Of a stretch of DNA of 64,000 nt, positions 51,571 through 61,046 are shown piece by piece. The notes under the pieces were generated by a model. It saw only the letters and a program-made list of their open reading frames with translations. It had not been told where the DNA came from and did not search any database. A program made the position numbers and the translations under genes. How positions within the stretch are numbered: position 1 is the stretch's first letter; every line of letters begins with the position of its first letter. Origin of the DNA: Flavobacterium seoulense (GTDB taxonomy: Bacteria > Bacteroidota > Bacteroidia > Flavobacteriales > Flavobacteriaceae); contig NZ_JNCA01000024.1 in the NCBI RefSeq assembly GCF_000695795.1, forward strand, positions 1-64,000, read 5' to 3'.

Positions 51571-53148
51571 ATGACACTATATCAATGGTTTGTATTTTTT
51601 CTTATTATTCAAGTTGTTCATTTTTTAGGAACTTGGAAACTATATGAAGCAGCAGGAAGAAAAAAATGGGAAGCTGCAATACCTGTATATAATGCTATTG
51701 TTTTGATGAAAATCATCGGCCGACCTACATGGTGGACTTTATTGCTTTTTATTCCAATTATTAACCTGATTATGTTTCCGGTTATTTGGGTAGAAACATT
51801 AAGAAGTTTTGGAAAAAACAGTCAGCTTGACACTATTTTAGGAATTGTAACTTGCGGATTATACATCTATTATATTAATTATACTCAAAAATTAAACTAC
51901 AATAGAGATAGAAATTTAGATTCAAAAAACAAATCAGCCGATACAGTAAGTTCTTTATTATTTGCTATAATAGTAGCCACTTTAGTCCATACTTATTTTA
52001 TACAACCTTATACAATTCCAACTTCTTCATTAGAAAAATCATTACTAGTAGGTGATTTTCTTTTTGTGAGTAAAGTAAATTATGGAGCCCGAGTTCCTAT
52101 GACAACAGTTGCTTTACCAATGGTGCATGACTCTATTCCTATGCTTAAAAGGAAATCGTATTTAAGTTGGCCACAATTACCTTATTTAAGATTACCGGGA
52201 ATTGAAGATCGTATTGAACGTACTGATATAGTTGTTTTTAACTGGCCAGTTGATACCGTTTACAAATTCCGCCAAGCTATCGGAATACCTGGTATTATCA
52301 AACCTATTGATAAGGAATCAAATTATGTAAAACGTTGTGTGGGTATTCCTGGCGATAGCTTAGCAATAAAAGACGGAACTATTTATATTAATGGAAAGGT
52401 TTTACAACTTCCAGAACGTGCTAAACCTCAATTCTCATATGCAGTAGGAATTGACACTAAAAATCCTCCTGCTAATTTAGAAAATCTAATTAGAGAAATG
52501 GATATTACAGATGGTGTAGGCATTAATGATTCGAGAGATACTATTTATTTTAGAGCATTAACTGCTGCAGGAGCTGAAAGATTAAAAAATACTTCAGGAG
52601 TAACTATTGTCAAAAGACAAATTTCACGAGGACCAGAAGCTGGCATTTTTCCTCACATAAATAAATGGAATGCAGATAATTTTGGTCCAATTTACATTCC
52701 ACAAAAAGGAAAAACAGTTGCACTTACATTAGAAAGTTTACCTTTTTACGAAAGAATTATCACCACATATGAAAAGGATGACAACGGTAATCCAAATGAC
52801 TTAAAAGTTACTGGAAACGAAATTAGATTAAAAGGAAAAGTAATTAATAGCTATACGTTTAAACAGGATTATTACTGGATGATGGGAGACAACCGCCATA
52901 ATTCTGAAGATAGTCGTTACTGGGGTTACGTTCCTGCAGATCATATCGTAGGAAAACCTGTTTTCATCTGGATGAGTTGGGATACTAACGGAAAAGGAAT
53001 AAATAAAGTACGTTGGGACAGAGTTTTCACAACTGTAAGTGGCGAAGGTCAGCCACAATCTTATTTCAAAATTTTCTTAATTCTGTTAGGTATATTCTTC
53101 GTTGGTGAATATTTTTGGAAAAAAAGAAAAGAGAAAAATAACATATAG
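51571..53148 (+). CDS. lepB: Signal peptidase I, first of a tandem pair
   Basis: A 525-residue membrane Ser/Lys protease that removes signal peptides. Three N-terminal membrane segments (to about residue 105), then the catalytic site IPTSSLEKSLLVGD (Ser nucleophile in SSL), the general-base Lys in NYVKRCVGIPGDSL, and box D/E MMGDNRHNSEDSRYWG. It ends with a C-terminal membrane helix and a basic tail (KKRKEKNNI). Flavobacterial SPases I carry this long insertion relative to E. coli LepB. An unusual near-identical tract is shared with the next gene. Confidence 0.9.
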   Translation: MTLYQWFVFFLIIQVVHFLGTWKLYEAAGRKKWEAAIPVYNAIVLMKIIGRPTWWTLLLFIPIINLIMFPVIWVETLRSFGKNSQLDTILGIVTCGLYIYYINYTQKLNYNRDRNLDSKNKSADTVSSLLFAIIVATLVHTYFIQPYTIPTSSLEKSLLVGDFLFVSKVNYGARVPMTTVALPMVHDSIPMLKRKSYLSWPQLPYLRLPGIEDRIERTDIVVFNWPVDTVYKFRQAIGIPGIIKPIDKESNYVKRCVGIPGDSLAIKDGTIYINGKVLQLPERAKPQFSYAVGIDTKNPPANLENLIREMDITDGVGINDSRDTIYFRALTAAGAERLKNTSGVTIVKRQISRGPEAGIFPHINKWNADNFGPIYIPQKGKTVALTLESLPFYERIITTYEKDDNGNPNDLKVTGNEIRLKGKVINSYTFKQDYYWMMGDNRHNSEDSRYWGYVPADHIVGKPVFIWMSWDTNGKGINKVRWDRVFTTVSGEGQPQSYFKIFLILLGIFFVGEYFWKKRKEKNNI

Positions 53149-53186
53149 TTTATATTCAAAGTTCATAAAGTTGTAATAAAATTATC

Positions 53187-54764
53187 ATGACACTAACCCA
53201 GTGGTTTATTTTTTTTCTCATAATTCAAGTAGTTCATTTTTTAGGAACTTGGAAATTATACAAAGCCGCTGGTAGAAAAAGCTGGGAAGCTGCAATACCT
53301 GTATATAATGCTATTGTTTTGATGAAAATCATCGGTCGGCCTACATGGTGGACTTTATTGCTTTTTATTCCAATTATTAACCTGATTATGTTTCCGGTTA
53401 TTTGGGTAGAAACATTAAGAAGTTTTGGAAAAAACAGTCAGCTTGACACTATTTTAGGAATAATAACTTGCGGATTATATATCTATTACGTTAATTACAC
53501 TCAAAAATTAAATTACAATAGCGATCGAAATTTAGATTCAAAAAACAAATCCGCCGATACAGTAAGTTCTTTATTATTTGCCATAATTGTTGCTACTTTA
53601 GTACATACTTACTTCATACAACCTTACACAATACCAACTGCTTCATTAGAAAAATCATTATTAATAGGCGATTTTTTATTTGTGAGCAAATTCAACTATG
53701 GTGCTAGAGTACCAATGACAACAGTTGCTGCTCCAATGGTTCATGACACTATACCTTTCTTTAATATTAAATCCTATCTTCCTAAACCTCAACTTCCCTA
53801 TTTAAGATTTCCTGGTTATCAAAAAATAAACAATAATGATATTGTTGTTTTCAATTGGCCTACAGATACTTTATTCAACATGTATCTTCCTGCTGATAAA
53901 AAATATTATAAACCTATTGATAAAAAAACAAATTATGTAAAACGTTGTGTAGGAATTCCTGGTGACAGTCTGGAGATAAAAAGTGGAATTGTTTTTATCA
54001 ATGGAAAAGAATTAATTTTACCTGAAAGAGCAAAACCTCAATATTCCTACCATGCAGTTTATGATGGTAAAACACCAATTGATTTCGAATATTTGTTAAA
54101 AGAATTAAATGCAACAGACGGAGCATCTTTCATAAATAGCTCAAGAGATACTTTAATAATATACGCATTAACTTTTTCCGGAGCGGAAAAACTTAAAAAA
54201 GTACCTGGAATTACTTCTGTAACCAGAATAATTAATAACGGTTCTGAAGACGGAATTTTTCCTGATTTTAAGGACAATAAACCTTCTATAACAAACAATT
54301 GGTCTAATGATAATTTTGGTCCAATTTATATACCAAAAGCAGGAGAAACTGTAAATTTAGATTTAAAATCTTTACCATTTTATCGAAAAATTATTTCTGA
54401 ATACGAAGGAAACACTTTGGATGTAAAAGATAACATAATTTATATAAATAATAAAAAAGTAACAACTTATACATTTAAACAAAATTATTACTGGATGATG
54501 GGCGATAATCGCCATAATTCACTAGATGCACGTTATTTTGGCTATACTCCTGAAGATCACATTGTAGGAAAACCAATATTTATCTGGATGAGTTGGGATT
54601 CTAATGCAAAAGGATTAAACAAAATACGGTGGAACAGAATTTTTACAACCGTTAACGGTGAAGGTCAACCACAATCTTATTTTAAAATATTCCTAATTCT
54701 ACTGACCGTTTTCTTTATAGGAGAATATTTTTGGAAAAAAAGAAAAGAAAAAAAACAATACTAG
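53187..54764 (+). CDS. lepB: Signal peptidase I, second of a tandem pair
   Basis: A 525-residue paralogue of the preceding gene with the same architecture. Catalytic Ser in IPTASLEKSLLIGD, Lys in NYVKRCVGIPGDSL, MMGDNRHNSLDARYFG. The two proteins differ widely between the catalytic motifs (about residues 190-430), suggesting different substrate sets. The gap between the genes is 38 bp, so they are probably cotranscribed. Confidence 0.9.
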   Translation: MTLTQWFIFFLIIQVVHFLGTWKLYKAAGRKSWEAAIPVYNAIVLMKIIGRPTWWTLLLFIPIINLIMFPVIWVETLRSFGKNSQLDTILGIITCGLYIYYVNYTQKLNYNSDRNLDSKNKSADTVSSLLFAIIVATLVHTYFIQPYTIPTASLEKSLLIGDFLFVSKFNYGARVPMTTVAAPMVHDTIPFFNIKSYLPKPQLPYLRFPGYQKINNNDIVVFNWPTDTLFNMYLPADKKYYKPIDKKTNYVKRCVGIPGDSLEIKSGIVFINGKELILPERAKPQYSYHAVYDGKTPIDFEYLLKELNATDGASFINSSRDTLIIYALTFSGAEKLKKVPGITSVTRIINNGSEDGIFPDFKDNKPSITNNWSNDNFGPIYIPKAGETVNLDLKSLPFYRKIISEYEGNTLDVKDNIIYINNKKVTTYTFKQNYYWMMGDNRHNSLDARYFGYTPEDHIVGKPIFIWMSWDSNAKGLNKIRWNRIFTTVNGEGQPQSYFKIFLILLTVFFIGEYFWKKRKEKKQY

Positions 54765-54838
54765 AAGTTTATAATATTAGATCTAAAATGAATCTGTAAT
54801 TAATATTAGTTTTAATCCAATAGCACCAAAACAAACAA

Positions 54839-55459
54839 ATGAAAACCTTATTACATCCTTCTTATTTCCCATCGATTAGTCATTTTGTTGCCATGTTGCA
54901 ATCAGAAAGTATCGTATTTGAAATGGAAGATAATTTTCAGAAACAAACTAATAGAAACCGAACTTATATTTATAGCCCAAACGGAATTCAGCTATTAAAT
55001 ATTCCTATAAAACATTCTAAAACCAGTCATCAAAAAACAAAAGATATTCAGGTTGAAAATGATTTTGACTGGCAAAAACAACATTTTAAATCATTGGAAG
55101 CAGCTTATAGAAGTTCGCCTTTCTTTGAATTTTTCGAAGATGATTTTGTTCCTTTTTTCGAAAAAAAGCATACTTTTTTAATGGATTTGAATTTTGATGC
55201 ACTTGAAATTATCTCAAAATGTATGCGTACCAAATTCAATTTCGAAACTACCACCGAATATTTCCATGAAGTAGATTCGAATGAAATTAAGGATTATCGT
55301 TTTTTAGTAAACGGAAAAAAAGACACTTCGGTATTCGAATCTTACACTCAGGTTTTTGATGACAAACATGGTTTCATCAATAATTTAAGCATTTTAGACT
55401 TGCTTTTTAACGAAGGAAAATTTACCGTAGATTATTTAAAATCACAGCAATTAAGATAG
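54839..55459 (+). CDS. WbqC-like family protein
   Basis: A 206-residue protein matching the WbqC family (LHPSYFPSISHFVAML; RTYIYSPNGIQLLNIPIKHSKTSHQKTKDI; DFDWQKQHFKSLEAAYRSSPFFEFF). The family occurs in polysaccharide clusters, and its enzymatic role is not established. It follows the tandem lepB genes by 74 bp on the same strand. Confidence 0.88.
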   Translation: MKTLLHPSYFPSISHFVAMLQSESIVFEMEDNFQKQTNRNRTYIYSPNGIQLLNIPIKHSKTSHQKTKDIQVENDFDWQKQHFKSLEAAYRSSPFFEFFEDDFVPFFEKKHTFLMDLNFDALEIISKCMRTKFNFETTTEYFHEVDSNEIKDYRFLVNGKKDTSVFESYTQVFDDKHGFINNLSILDLLFNEGKFTVDYLKSQQLR

Positions 55460-55499
55460 TATATTTTTGGAATTTTAAAGATTAGAATTTGCTCTAAAT

Positions 55500-56546
55500 T
55501 TATTCAATCGAAAGTTTAGCCATTATTGGGTAATGATCGGAATTATCAAATTCTGGAAAAGTTTCAAATTTTTTAACGGTCATTGTTTTGTCGGCAAAAA
55601 TATAATCAATTCGCGCCGGATAATACTTAAATCGGTAGGTTTTACCAAAACCTTTCCCTGCTTCTTCAAATCCGTCTTTTAAAGGACCTTTAATGATGCG
55701 ATACACATAAGAAAAAGCACTGTTATTCATATCTCCGCAAATAATTACCGGATAATGACATTGCTTTAAATTCTCTCGCAAAATCTCTGCTTGTTGCTGT
55801 TGTTGCTTAAAAGCTTTACTTATTCGAATAAACATCATTTGCGATTTCTCTTTGTTCATTACATCAATATGTTCTGAAATTTCGTTAACATCTGGCGAAA
55901 TTTTAATCGATTGCAAATGCATATTATACACCCTGATAATATCTTTTCCTTTCTTTATATCGGCATAAACCACACTATTGCTCGAATTAGGAAATGAAAT
56001 TTTCCCCTGATCAATTATTGGAAATTTAGAAAATATAGCCTGCGAGGTTTTAATTTGGTTTCCTTCGGTAAAAATAGTTCGGTGTGGGAATACTTTTAAA
56101 TCAACATGAGCTGAATTTGAATATTCCTGAACACATAAAATATCCGGGTTTTTATCATTTATAAACTCCAAAATAGTTTCCGGAATATCTGATTTATCCT
56201 GCCATTTGAATAAATTGAACAAACGAACATTATAACTCATTACCACAAAATCCTTGTCACTTGGCGGATACTCTTTAGCCGAAAACTTATAAAATTTATT
56301 GATAAAAGTAATTCCCATCAGGAGAACCAATCCCGACATTATCATTCTTTTTTTGAATTGAATAGCCCAATACACAAAAAAAAGACTGTTCAAAATAAAG
56401 AACAATGGCATAAACAAAGTCAGTACCGACAAAAAAGGGAATATTTTTGGCGCCAAAAAAGGCAGCACATAAGCGATAAAAGTAACGACTATAAGAACAA
56501 TGTTTAAGAAAAACATTCCTCTGTTAAACCACGAAAGATTTTTCAT
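55500..56546 (-). CDS. Endonuclease/exonuclease/phosphatase family protein, membrane-anchored
   Basis: A 348-residue protein with two or three N-terminal membrane helices (to about residue 85) and a C-terminal metal-dependent phosphodiesterase domain. Motifs: MSYNVRLFN, CVQEYSN (metal Glu), MHLQSI, CGDMNNSAFS (metal Asp) and the terminal DIDYIFADK..SDHYPIMAKL (catalytic His). The family includes DNases, sphingomyelinases and inositol phosphatases, so the substrate is open. It converges with wbqC. Confidence 0.88.
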   Translation of the reverse strand: MKNLSWFNRGMFFLNIVLIVVTFIAYVLPFLAPKIFPFLSVLTLFMPLFFILNSLFFVYWAIQFKKRMIMSGLVLLMGITFINKFYKFSAKEYPPSDKDFVVMSYNVRLFNLFKWQDKSDIPETILEFINDKNPDILCVQEYSNSAHVDLKVFPHRTIFTEGNQIKTSQAIFSKFPIIDQGKISFPNSSNSVVYADIKKGKDIIRVYNMHLQSIKISPDVNEISEHIDVMNKEKSQMMFIRISKAFKQQQQQAEILRENLKQCHYPVIICGDMNNSAFSYVYRIIKGPLKDGFEEAGKGFGKTYRFKYYPARIDYIFADKTMTVKKFETFPEFDNSDHYPIMAKLSIE

Positions 56547-56590
56547 TTTTATTTACATCTAAAAGTAAAACCCTAATACATTCAGAACTA

Positions 56591-57463
56591 TTATTTTCCT
56601 GATTTGAATAAAAAATCCTTTTCCTCTTTTGTTAAACTATCATAACCTGACTGACTAATTTTATCTAAAATCTCATCAATTTGCTGTTGTACCTTATCTT
56701 TTGTCACAATTCTGGAAGTACGTTTTTCTACAGGCTTTTTAGTATAATTTCTATGTACTTTTTTAAATGGTGTTGACGGCTGTCTTCTAAAACTATTAGC
56801 AAAAAAATCAATAATTTTAGTAATAAAGATACTCATATCTGTACCGTTTTGCAATGCTTTAATATACACAAATCCAAAAAAAGCTCCTGCCAAATGCGAA
56901 ATATGTCCACCCATGTTATCCAAACGCAATTGAACCAAATCTAGTATTATCAATACCGCCGCTATATGCCACAATTTTACATTTCCTATCAACAACAAAC
57001 GCACCTGCATTAAGGGCTGATAAACGGTAACTGCAACTAAAACAGCCATAATCGCTGCCGAAGCTCCAACCATAGCCGAAGTTATATTTAAAAAATAATA
57101 ACTGGCAACAAAAATAATCCCAGCAAAAACAGCTCCTAAAATATAAAGACCTAAAAACTGTTTTTGAGTAAAAAAAGTCAAGAACAACTGGCTGGCAAAA
57201 TTAAGAACTAACAAGTTGAATAATATGTGGAAAAAGTCAGAATGAAAAAAAGAATAACTAATAATGGACCAGGGTTTCCATAAAAAATCAGATGGATTAG
57301 ACGACAAACTTACATATTCAAGTACATTGACATCAATAGTAAATAGCAACAATATCTTAGGTAAAACAAATGAAATCAAGAAACAGGCAATATTCCAATA
57401 GATCAATCGCTGAGCTACTCCTCCTAGTTTGTATTGCAATTTTAAATCGTCTAAAATTCCCAT
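56591..57463 (-). CDS. Rhomboid family intramembrane serine protease
   Basis: A 290-residue rhomboid with six membrane segments. The catalytic dyad is visible: the Ser of GASAAIMAV (GxS motif) and the His of GGHISHLAGAFFGF. A C-terminal soluble tail of about 75 residues (about 210-290) is basic and may interact with partners. It follows a second rhomboid gene 29 bp upstream; both are in line with mutL. Confidence 0.9.
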   Translation of the reverse strand: MGILDDLKLQYKLGGVAQRLIYWNIACFLISFVLPKILLLFTIDVNVLEYVSLSSNPSDFLWKPWSIISYSFFHSDFFHILFNLLVLNFASQLFLTFFTQKQFLGLYILGAVFAGIIFVASYYFLNITSAMVGASAAIMAVLVAVTVYQPLMQVRLLLIGNVKLWHIAAVLIILDLVQLRLDNMGGHISHLAGAFFGFVYIKALQNGTDMSIFITKIIDFFANSFRRQPSTPFKKVHRNYTKKPVEKRTSRIVTKDKVQQQIDEILDKISQSGYDSLTKEEKDFLFKSGK

Positions 57464-57492
57464 TTCTTAATTATTAAATTTTACTTTTTCTA

Positions 57493-58305
57493 TTAATTCC
57501 AACGATTGTCATTAAACTGATTTTTCTTCCAATACCACATAATCAGGAAACCAACTATTGCACCACCTAAATGAGCAAAATGAGCAATTCCGCTAGCTCC
57601 ACCGAAAATAGATTGTCCAGTAACGCCTGAATACAAATCAAAAACTAAAAGTCCAGGCACGAAATATTTGGCTTTTATAGGTATTGGGATAAACATTAAA
57701 GCTAATTCAGCATTAGGAAACATAACAGTAAAAGCGATTAAAAGCCCATAAATTGCACCTGAGGCTCCAACCATAGGGATTTGAACTTGTTGGGCTGCTT
57801 TATACAGCGCATTAAATGAATCCTGATTTAACAAATTTAATTTTGATGAGCTTTCTAAAATTACTCTTATTTCTTTTTCAAATAAATCTGGTCTATAATT
57901 ATCTCCATCACTAATAGTTGCATTCAAAATTTGCCTAAGTGTACTTTCTGAAAGATTTAAATATGTTGTATCATTTAATAAATGTTGAATTTCTAAATGA
58001 TTTATTCCTAGTTGCACTAAAGCTGCTCCTAAACCACAAGAAATATAAAAGAATAAAAACTTTTGACTACCCCAAAAATGTTCTAATGCTGAACCAAAAG
58101 AATATAAAGCAAACATATTGAAAAAAATATGCATATATCCCCCATGCATAAACATATGGGTAAAAAGTTGCCAAATTTTAAAAAAATCATCTTCAGGATT
58201 ATATAATGCTAAATACTGATTAGATATTGGAACCAATAAAGAGCCAATAAAAAATATTATATTGATTATTAACAACTGCTTAACAGTAGGTGTGATATTC
58301 ATCAT
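57493..58305 (-). CDS. Rhomboid family intramembrane serine protease, second copy
   Basis: A 270-residue rhomboid. Catalytic Ser in MVGASGAIYGLL and His in GIAHFAHLGGAIVGF, both intact. Unlike its neighbour it has a soluble insertion of about 60 residues between the third membrane segment and the GASG helix (about 110-175). Its start overlaps the mutL stop by 4 bp (58302-58305), so translation is coupled. Confidence 0.9.
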   Translation of the reverse strand: MMNITPTVKQLLIINIIFFIGSLLVPISNQYLALYNPEDDFFKIWQLFTHMFMHGGYMHIFFNMFALYSFGSALEHFWGSQKFLFFYISCGLGAALVQLGINHLEIQHLLNDTTYLNLSESTLRQILNATISDGDNYRPDLFEKEIRVILESSSKLNLLNQDSFNALYKAAQQVQIPMVGASGAIYGLLIAFTVMFPNAELALMFIPIPIKAKYFVPGLLVFDLYSGVTGQSIFGGASGIAHFAHLGGAIVGFLIMWYWKKNQFNDNRWN

Positions 58306-60200
58306 AGTGCAAATTTTTTATCTATATCTTCCACACGCATGGTAATGAAAGTTGGTTTTTGAAAAGGAGAAACATTAGGATCTTTGCAGGCAAAAAGTCC
58401 GTTTACTAAATTTTCTTGTTCTTTTATTGTTAAACTTGTTCCCGTTTTTACAGCTAAACTCTTTGCCATCGACTTAGCAATAGTATCGTTTTGACTAAAA
58501 CTATTCTCCGGAATTCCATCTTGCAAATCACTTAATAATTGTTCCAAAACGATAGAAACCTCGCTTTCGGTAACATTTACCGGAATTCCTGAAATTACTA
58601 CGTGATCATCATTGGTTTCTTCGAATACAAATCCTGTATTGACTAACGAAAGTTTTAATTCTTCGATTAATTCCATTTCGTTAACCGAAAAATATAAATT
58701 CAACGGAAACAACAATTGTTGGCTCGATGCCTGATGCACCGTCATATTAGTCAAAAATTGTTCGTACAAAACCCGCTGATGCGCGCGCTGTTGATCAACA
58801 ATAACCATTCCTGATTTTATAGGCGAAACAATATATTTTTTATGAATTTGATATACATTCTGAACTGCATGCTCTACTTCTTCATCATTAAATAACGAAG
58901 CGGTAACTTCTTCGCTTTCGAATGAAAATTCGGTGTTTTCAGTTGTAAAATCAGTTTCAACTTCTTGTTTTAAACCCACATACAAGCTTTCCCAACTGGC
59001 AGTTTGTGCAGGTTTTTTATAAGCAAAAGCCGAACCCGAATTTGAACTTGAACTTGAATTAGACCCCGAATAATGTTTATTGACTTTATCATCAGAAAAC
59101 GGATTAAAAGTTCGATCAACTTCAATCGTAGGTGTTGCTCCTTCTAAATCCTTGTAATGATAAGGTGTATCTAAATTAGCGTCTCTTTCGAAATCCAAAA
59201 CCGGCGCGACATTAAACTGTCCTAAACTGTGCTTTATTGAAGCTCTTAAAATAGCATACAAAGCACTTTCGTCATCAAATTTGATTTCGGTTTTAGTAGG
59301 ATGAATATTGATATCAATTGAATTAGGCGGAACCGATAAATATAAAAAATAGCTCGGTTGTGCTCCATCTTTCAAAATTCCGTCGTAAGCCGCCATCACC
59401 GCATGATGCAAATAACCGCTTTTTATAAATCGGTCATTGACAAAGAAAAACTGCTCTCCCCTATTTTTCTTAGCAAATTCAGGTTTGCTTACAAATCCCT
59501 GGACCGTTACAATCTCCGTATCTTCCTGAACGGGAACTAATTTTTCATTGGTTTTGCCCGAAAAAACATTCACCACACGTTGTCTTAAAGTCGAAATAGG
59601 TAAATTATACATTTCGCTTCCATTGTGATAAAAAGTAAAATGAATATTAGGATGAGCCAAAGCTACACGCTGAAATTCATCCATAATATGGCGGTATTCT
59701 ACCGTATCTGATTTTAAGAAATTGCGTCGGGCAGGAATATTAAAAAATAAATTTTTAATAGCAAATGAAGTCCCTTTAGGCAATACCGCCGATTCCTGAG
59801 AAACAAATTTACTTCCTTCAATAACTATTTGTGTTCCTAATTCTTCCTGATCCTGCTTGGTTTTCATTTCTACATGAGCAATCGCCGCAATAGAAGCCAA
59901 AGCTTCACCTCGAAAACCTTTGGTGTGCAAAGAAAACAAATCTTCGGCATGACGAATCTTAGAAGTAGCGTGACGTTCAAAACATAAGCGCGAATCTGTA
60001 ACGCTCATTCCTTTTCCATTATCGATTACCTGAACCAATGATTTCCCCGCATCTTTGATAATCAATTTAATATCTGTTGCATTAGCATCGACAGCATTTT
60101 CAAGCAGTTCTTTGACCACCGAAGCAGGTCTTTGAACCACTTCTCCGGCAGCAATTTGGTTAGCAACATGATCAGGAAGTAATTGAATGATACTCGACAT
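58302..60200 (-). CDS. mutL: DNA mismatch repair protein MutL
   Basis: A 632-residue MutL. The GHKL ATPase domain is intact (GEVVQRPASVVKELLENAVDANAT, DNGKGMS, TKGFRGEALASI, GT.FNIPAR). Where endonuclease-type MutLs have DQHA(x2)E(x4)E, this one reads D469-QQRAHQRVLYE480: the His is Gln and the first Glu is Gln. The C-terminal domain otherwise seems complete. It precedes the rhomboid genes and follows ribH. Confidence 0.94.
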   Translation of the reverse strand: MSSIIQLLPDHVANQIAAGEVVQRPASVVKELLENAVDANATDIKLIIKDAGKSLVQVIDNGKGMSVTDSRLCFERHATSKIRHAEDLFSLHTKGFRGEALASIAAIAHVEMKTKQDQEELGTQIVIEGSKFVSQESAVLPKGTSFAIKNLFFNIPARRNFLKSDTVEYRHIMDEFQRVALAHPNIHFTFYHNGSEMYNLPISTLRQRVVNVFSGKTNEKLVPVQEDTEIVTVQGFVSKPEFAKKNRGEQFFFVNDRFIKSGYLHHAVMAAYDGILKDGAQPSYFLYLSVPPNSIDINIHPTKTEIKFDDESALYAILRASIKHSLGQFNVAPVLDFERDANLDTPYHYKDLEGATPTIEVDRTFNPFSDDKVNKHYSGSNSSSSSNSGSAFAYKKPAQTASWESLYVGLKQEVETDFTTENTEFSFESEEVTASLFNDEEVEHAVQNVYQIHKKYIVSPIKSGMVIVDQQRAHQRVLYEQFLTNMTVHQASSQQLLFPLNLYFSVNEMELIEELKLSLVNTGFVFEETNDDHVVISGIPVNVTESEVSIVLEQLLSDLQDGIPENSFSQNDTIAKSMAKSLAVKTGTSLTIKEQENLVNGLFACKDPNVSPFQKPTFITMRVEDIDKKFAL

Positions 60201-60300
60201 TTTTTTGTATTCGTTTTCAGTAATTAGTATTTAGAAAATAACCAAGCCCAGCAAATTTAATAAATTTCGGCTGGCTTTCCTGCTTTTACAATTCATAAAT

Positions 60301-60343
60301 AAAACAAAAAAACCTATACTATTTGGCTAGAATAGTATAGGTT
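60301..60343 (-). terminator. Terminator after ribH
   Basis: AATAGTATAGGTT (60331-60343) pairs with AACCTATACTATT (60311-60323), minus-strand T-run follows. Confidence 0.85.
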
Positions 60344-60364
60344 TCATTTTGAATTATTTAGTAT

Positions 60365-60940
60365 TTACTCTTTTAATTCTAATGGTGTTCCTTCATCTAG
60401 CTGTAATGCTCCTGAAGTCAACAAATTCTGATTAGCATAATCGTGTGTCAATGAAGCCTGTTGACGAATGTATGCCATTTTTATTGCTGCAATAGCAGCT
60501 TCAGTTCCTTTATTCCCGTGAATCCCTCCACTTCTGTCAATAGATTGCTGCATCGTATTATCGGTCAAAACACAAAAGATTACCGGAATATCTGTTTGTA
60601 CATTCAGGTCTTTAATTCCTTGTGTTACGCCTTCACAAACAAAATCAAAATGCTTAGTTTGTCCCTGAATTACACAGCCTATTACAATAACGGCATCAAC
60701 TTTTTGAGTTTGCAACATTTTTTTTGCACCATAAATCAACTCAAAACTTCCAGGAACATTCCATCTGATGATATTTTGAGCAGGAACTTCATTGTCTAAA
60801 AAAGCATCTTCTGCACCTTTATACAAACCTTCTGTTATTGTATCATTCCACTCTGAAACTACTACTCCAAAACGGAAATCTTTTGCACTAGGAAGTGTGC
60901 TTTTATCATAAACGGACAAATTTTTATTAATCGTTGCCAT
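60365..60940 (-). CDS. ribH: 6,7-dimethyl-8-ribityllumazine synthase
   Basis: Condenses 5-amino-6-ribitylaminouracil with dihydroxybutanone phosphate in riboflavin synthesis. Family motifs: RFGVVVSEWNDTITEGLYKGAED, NVPGSFELIYGAKKM, IGCVIQGQTKHFDFVCEGVTQGI and GGIHGNKGTEAAIAAI. The 191 residues exceed the usual 150-160 because of a C-terminal tail after YIRQQ. It lies between the TPR gene and mutL on the same strand, with a terminator on each side. Confidence 0.95.
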   Translation of the reverse strand: MATINKNLSVYDKSTLPSAKDFRFGVVVSEWNDTITEGLYKGAEDAFLDNEVPAQNIIRWNVPGSFELIYGAKKMLQTQKVDAVIVIGCVIQGQTKHFDFVCEGVTQGIKDLNVQTDIPVIFCVLTDNTMQQSIDRSGGIHGNKGTEAAIAAIKMAYIRQQASLTHDYANQNLLTSGALQLDEGTPLELKE

Positions 60941-60974
60941 ATAAATTAGTATTATTTTTAGAATATGAATTTAA

Positions 60975-61024
60975 AAATAAAAATTGGTGATTACAAGTCT
61001 TTCTATCCTTGTAATCACCAATTT
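60975..61024 (-). terminator. Terminator after the TPR gene
   Basis: A long 17-bp stem: CTTGTAATCACCAATTT (61008-61024) with AAATTGGTGATTACAAG (60981-60997); minus-strand T-run follows. Confidence 0.9.
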
Positions 61025-61046
61025 TTAAAAAACTTAACTTTATAAT

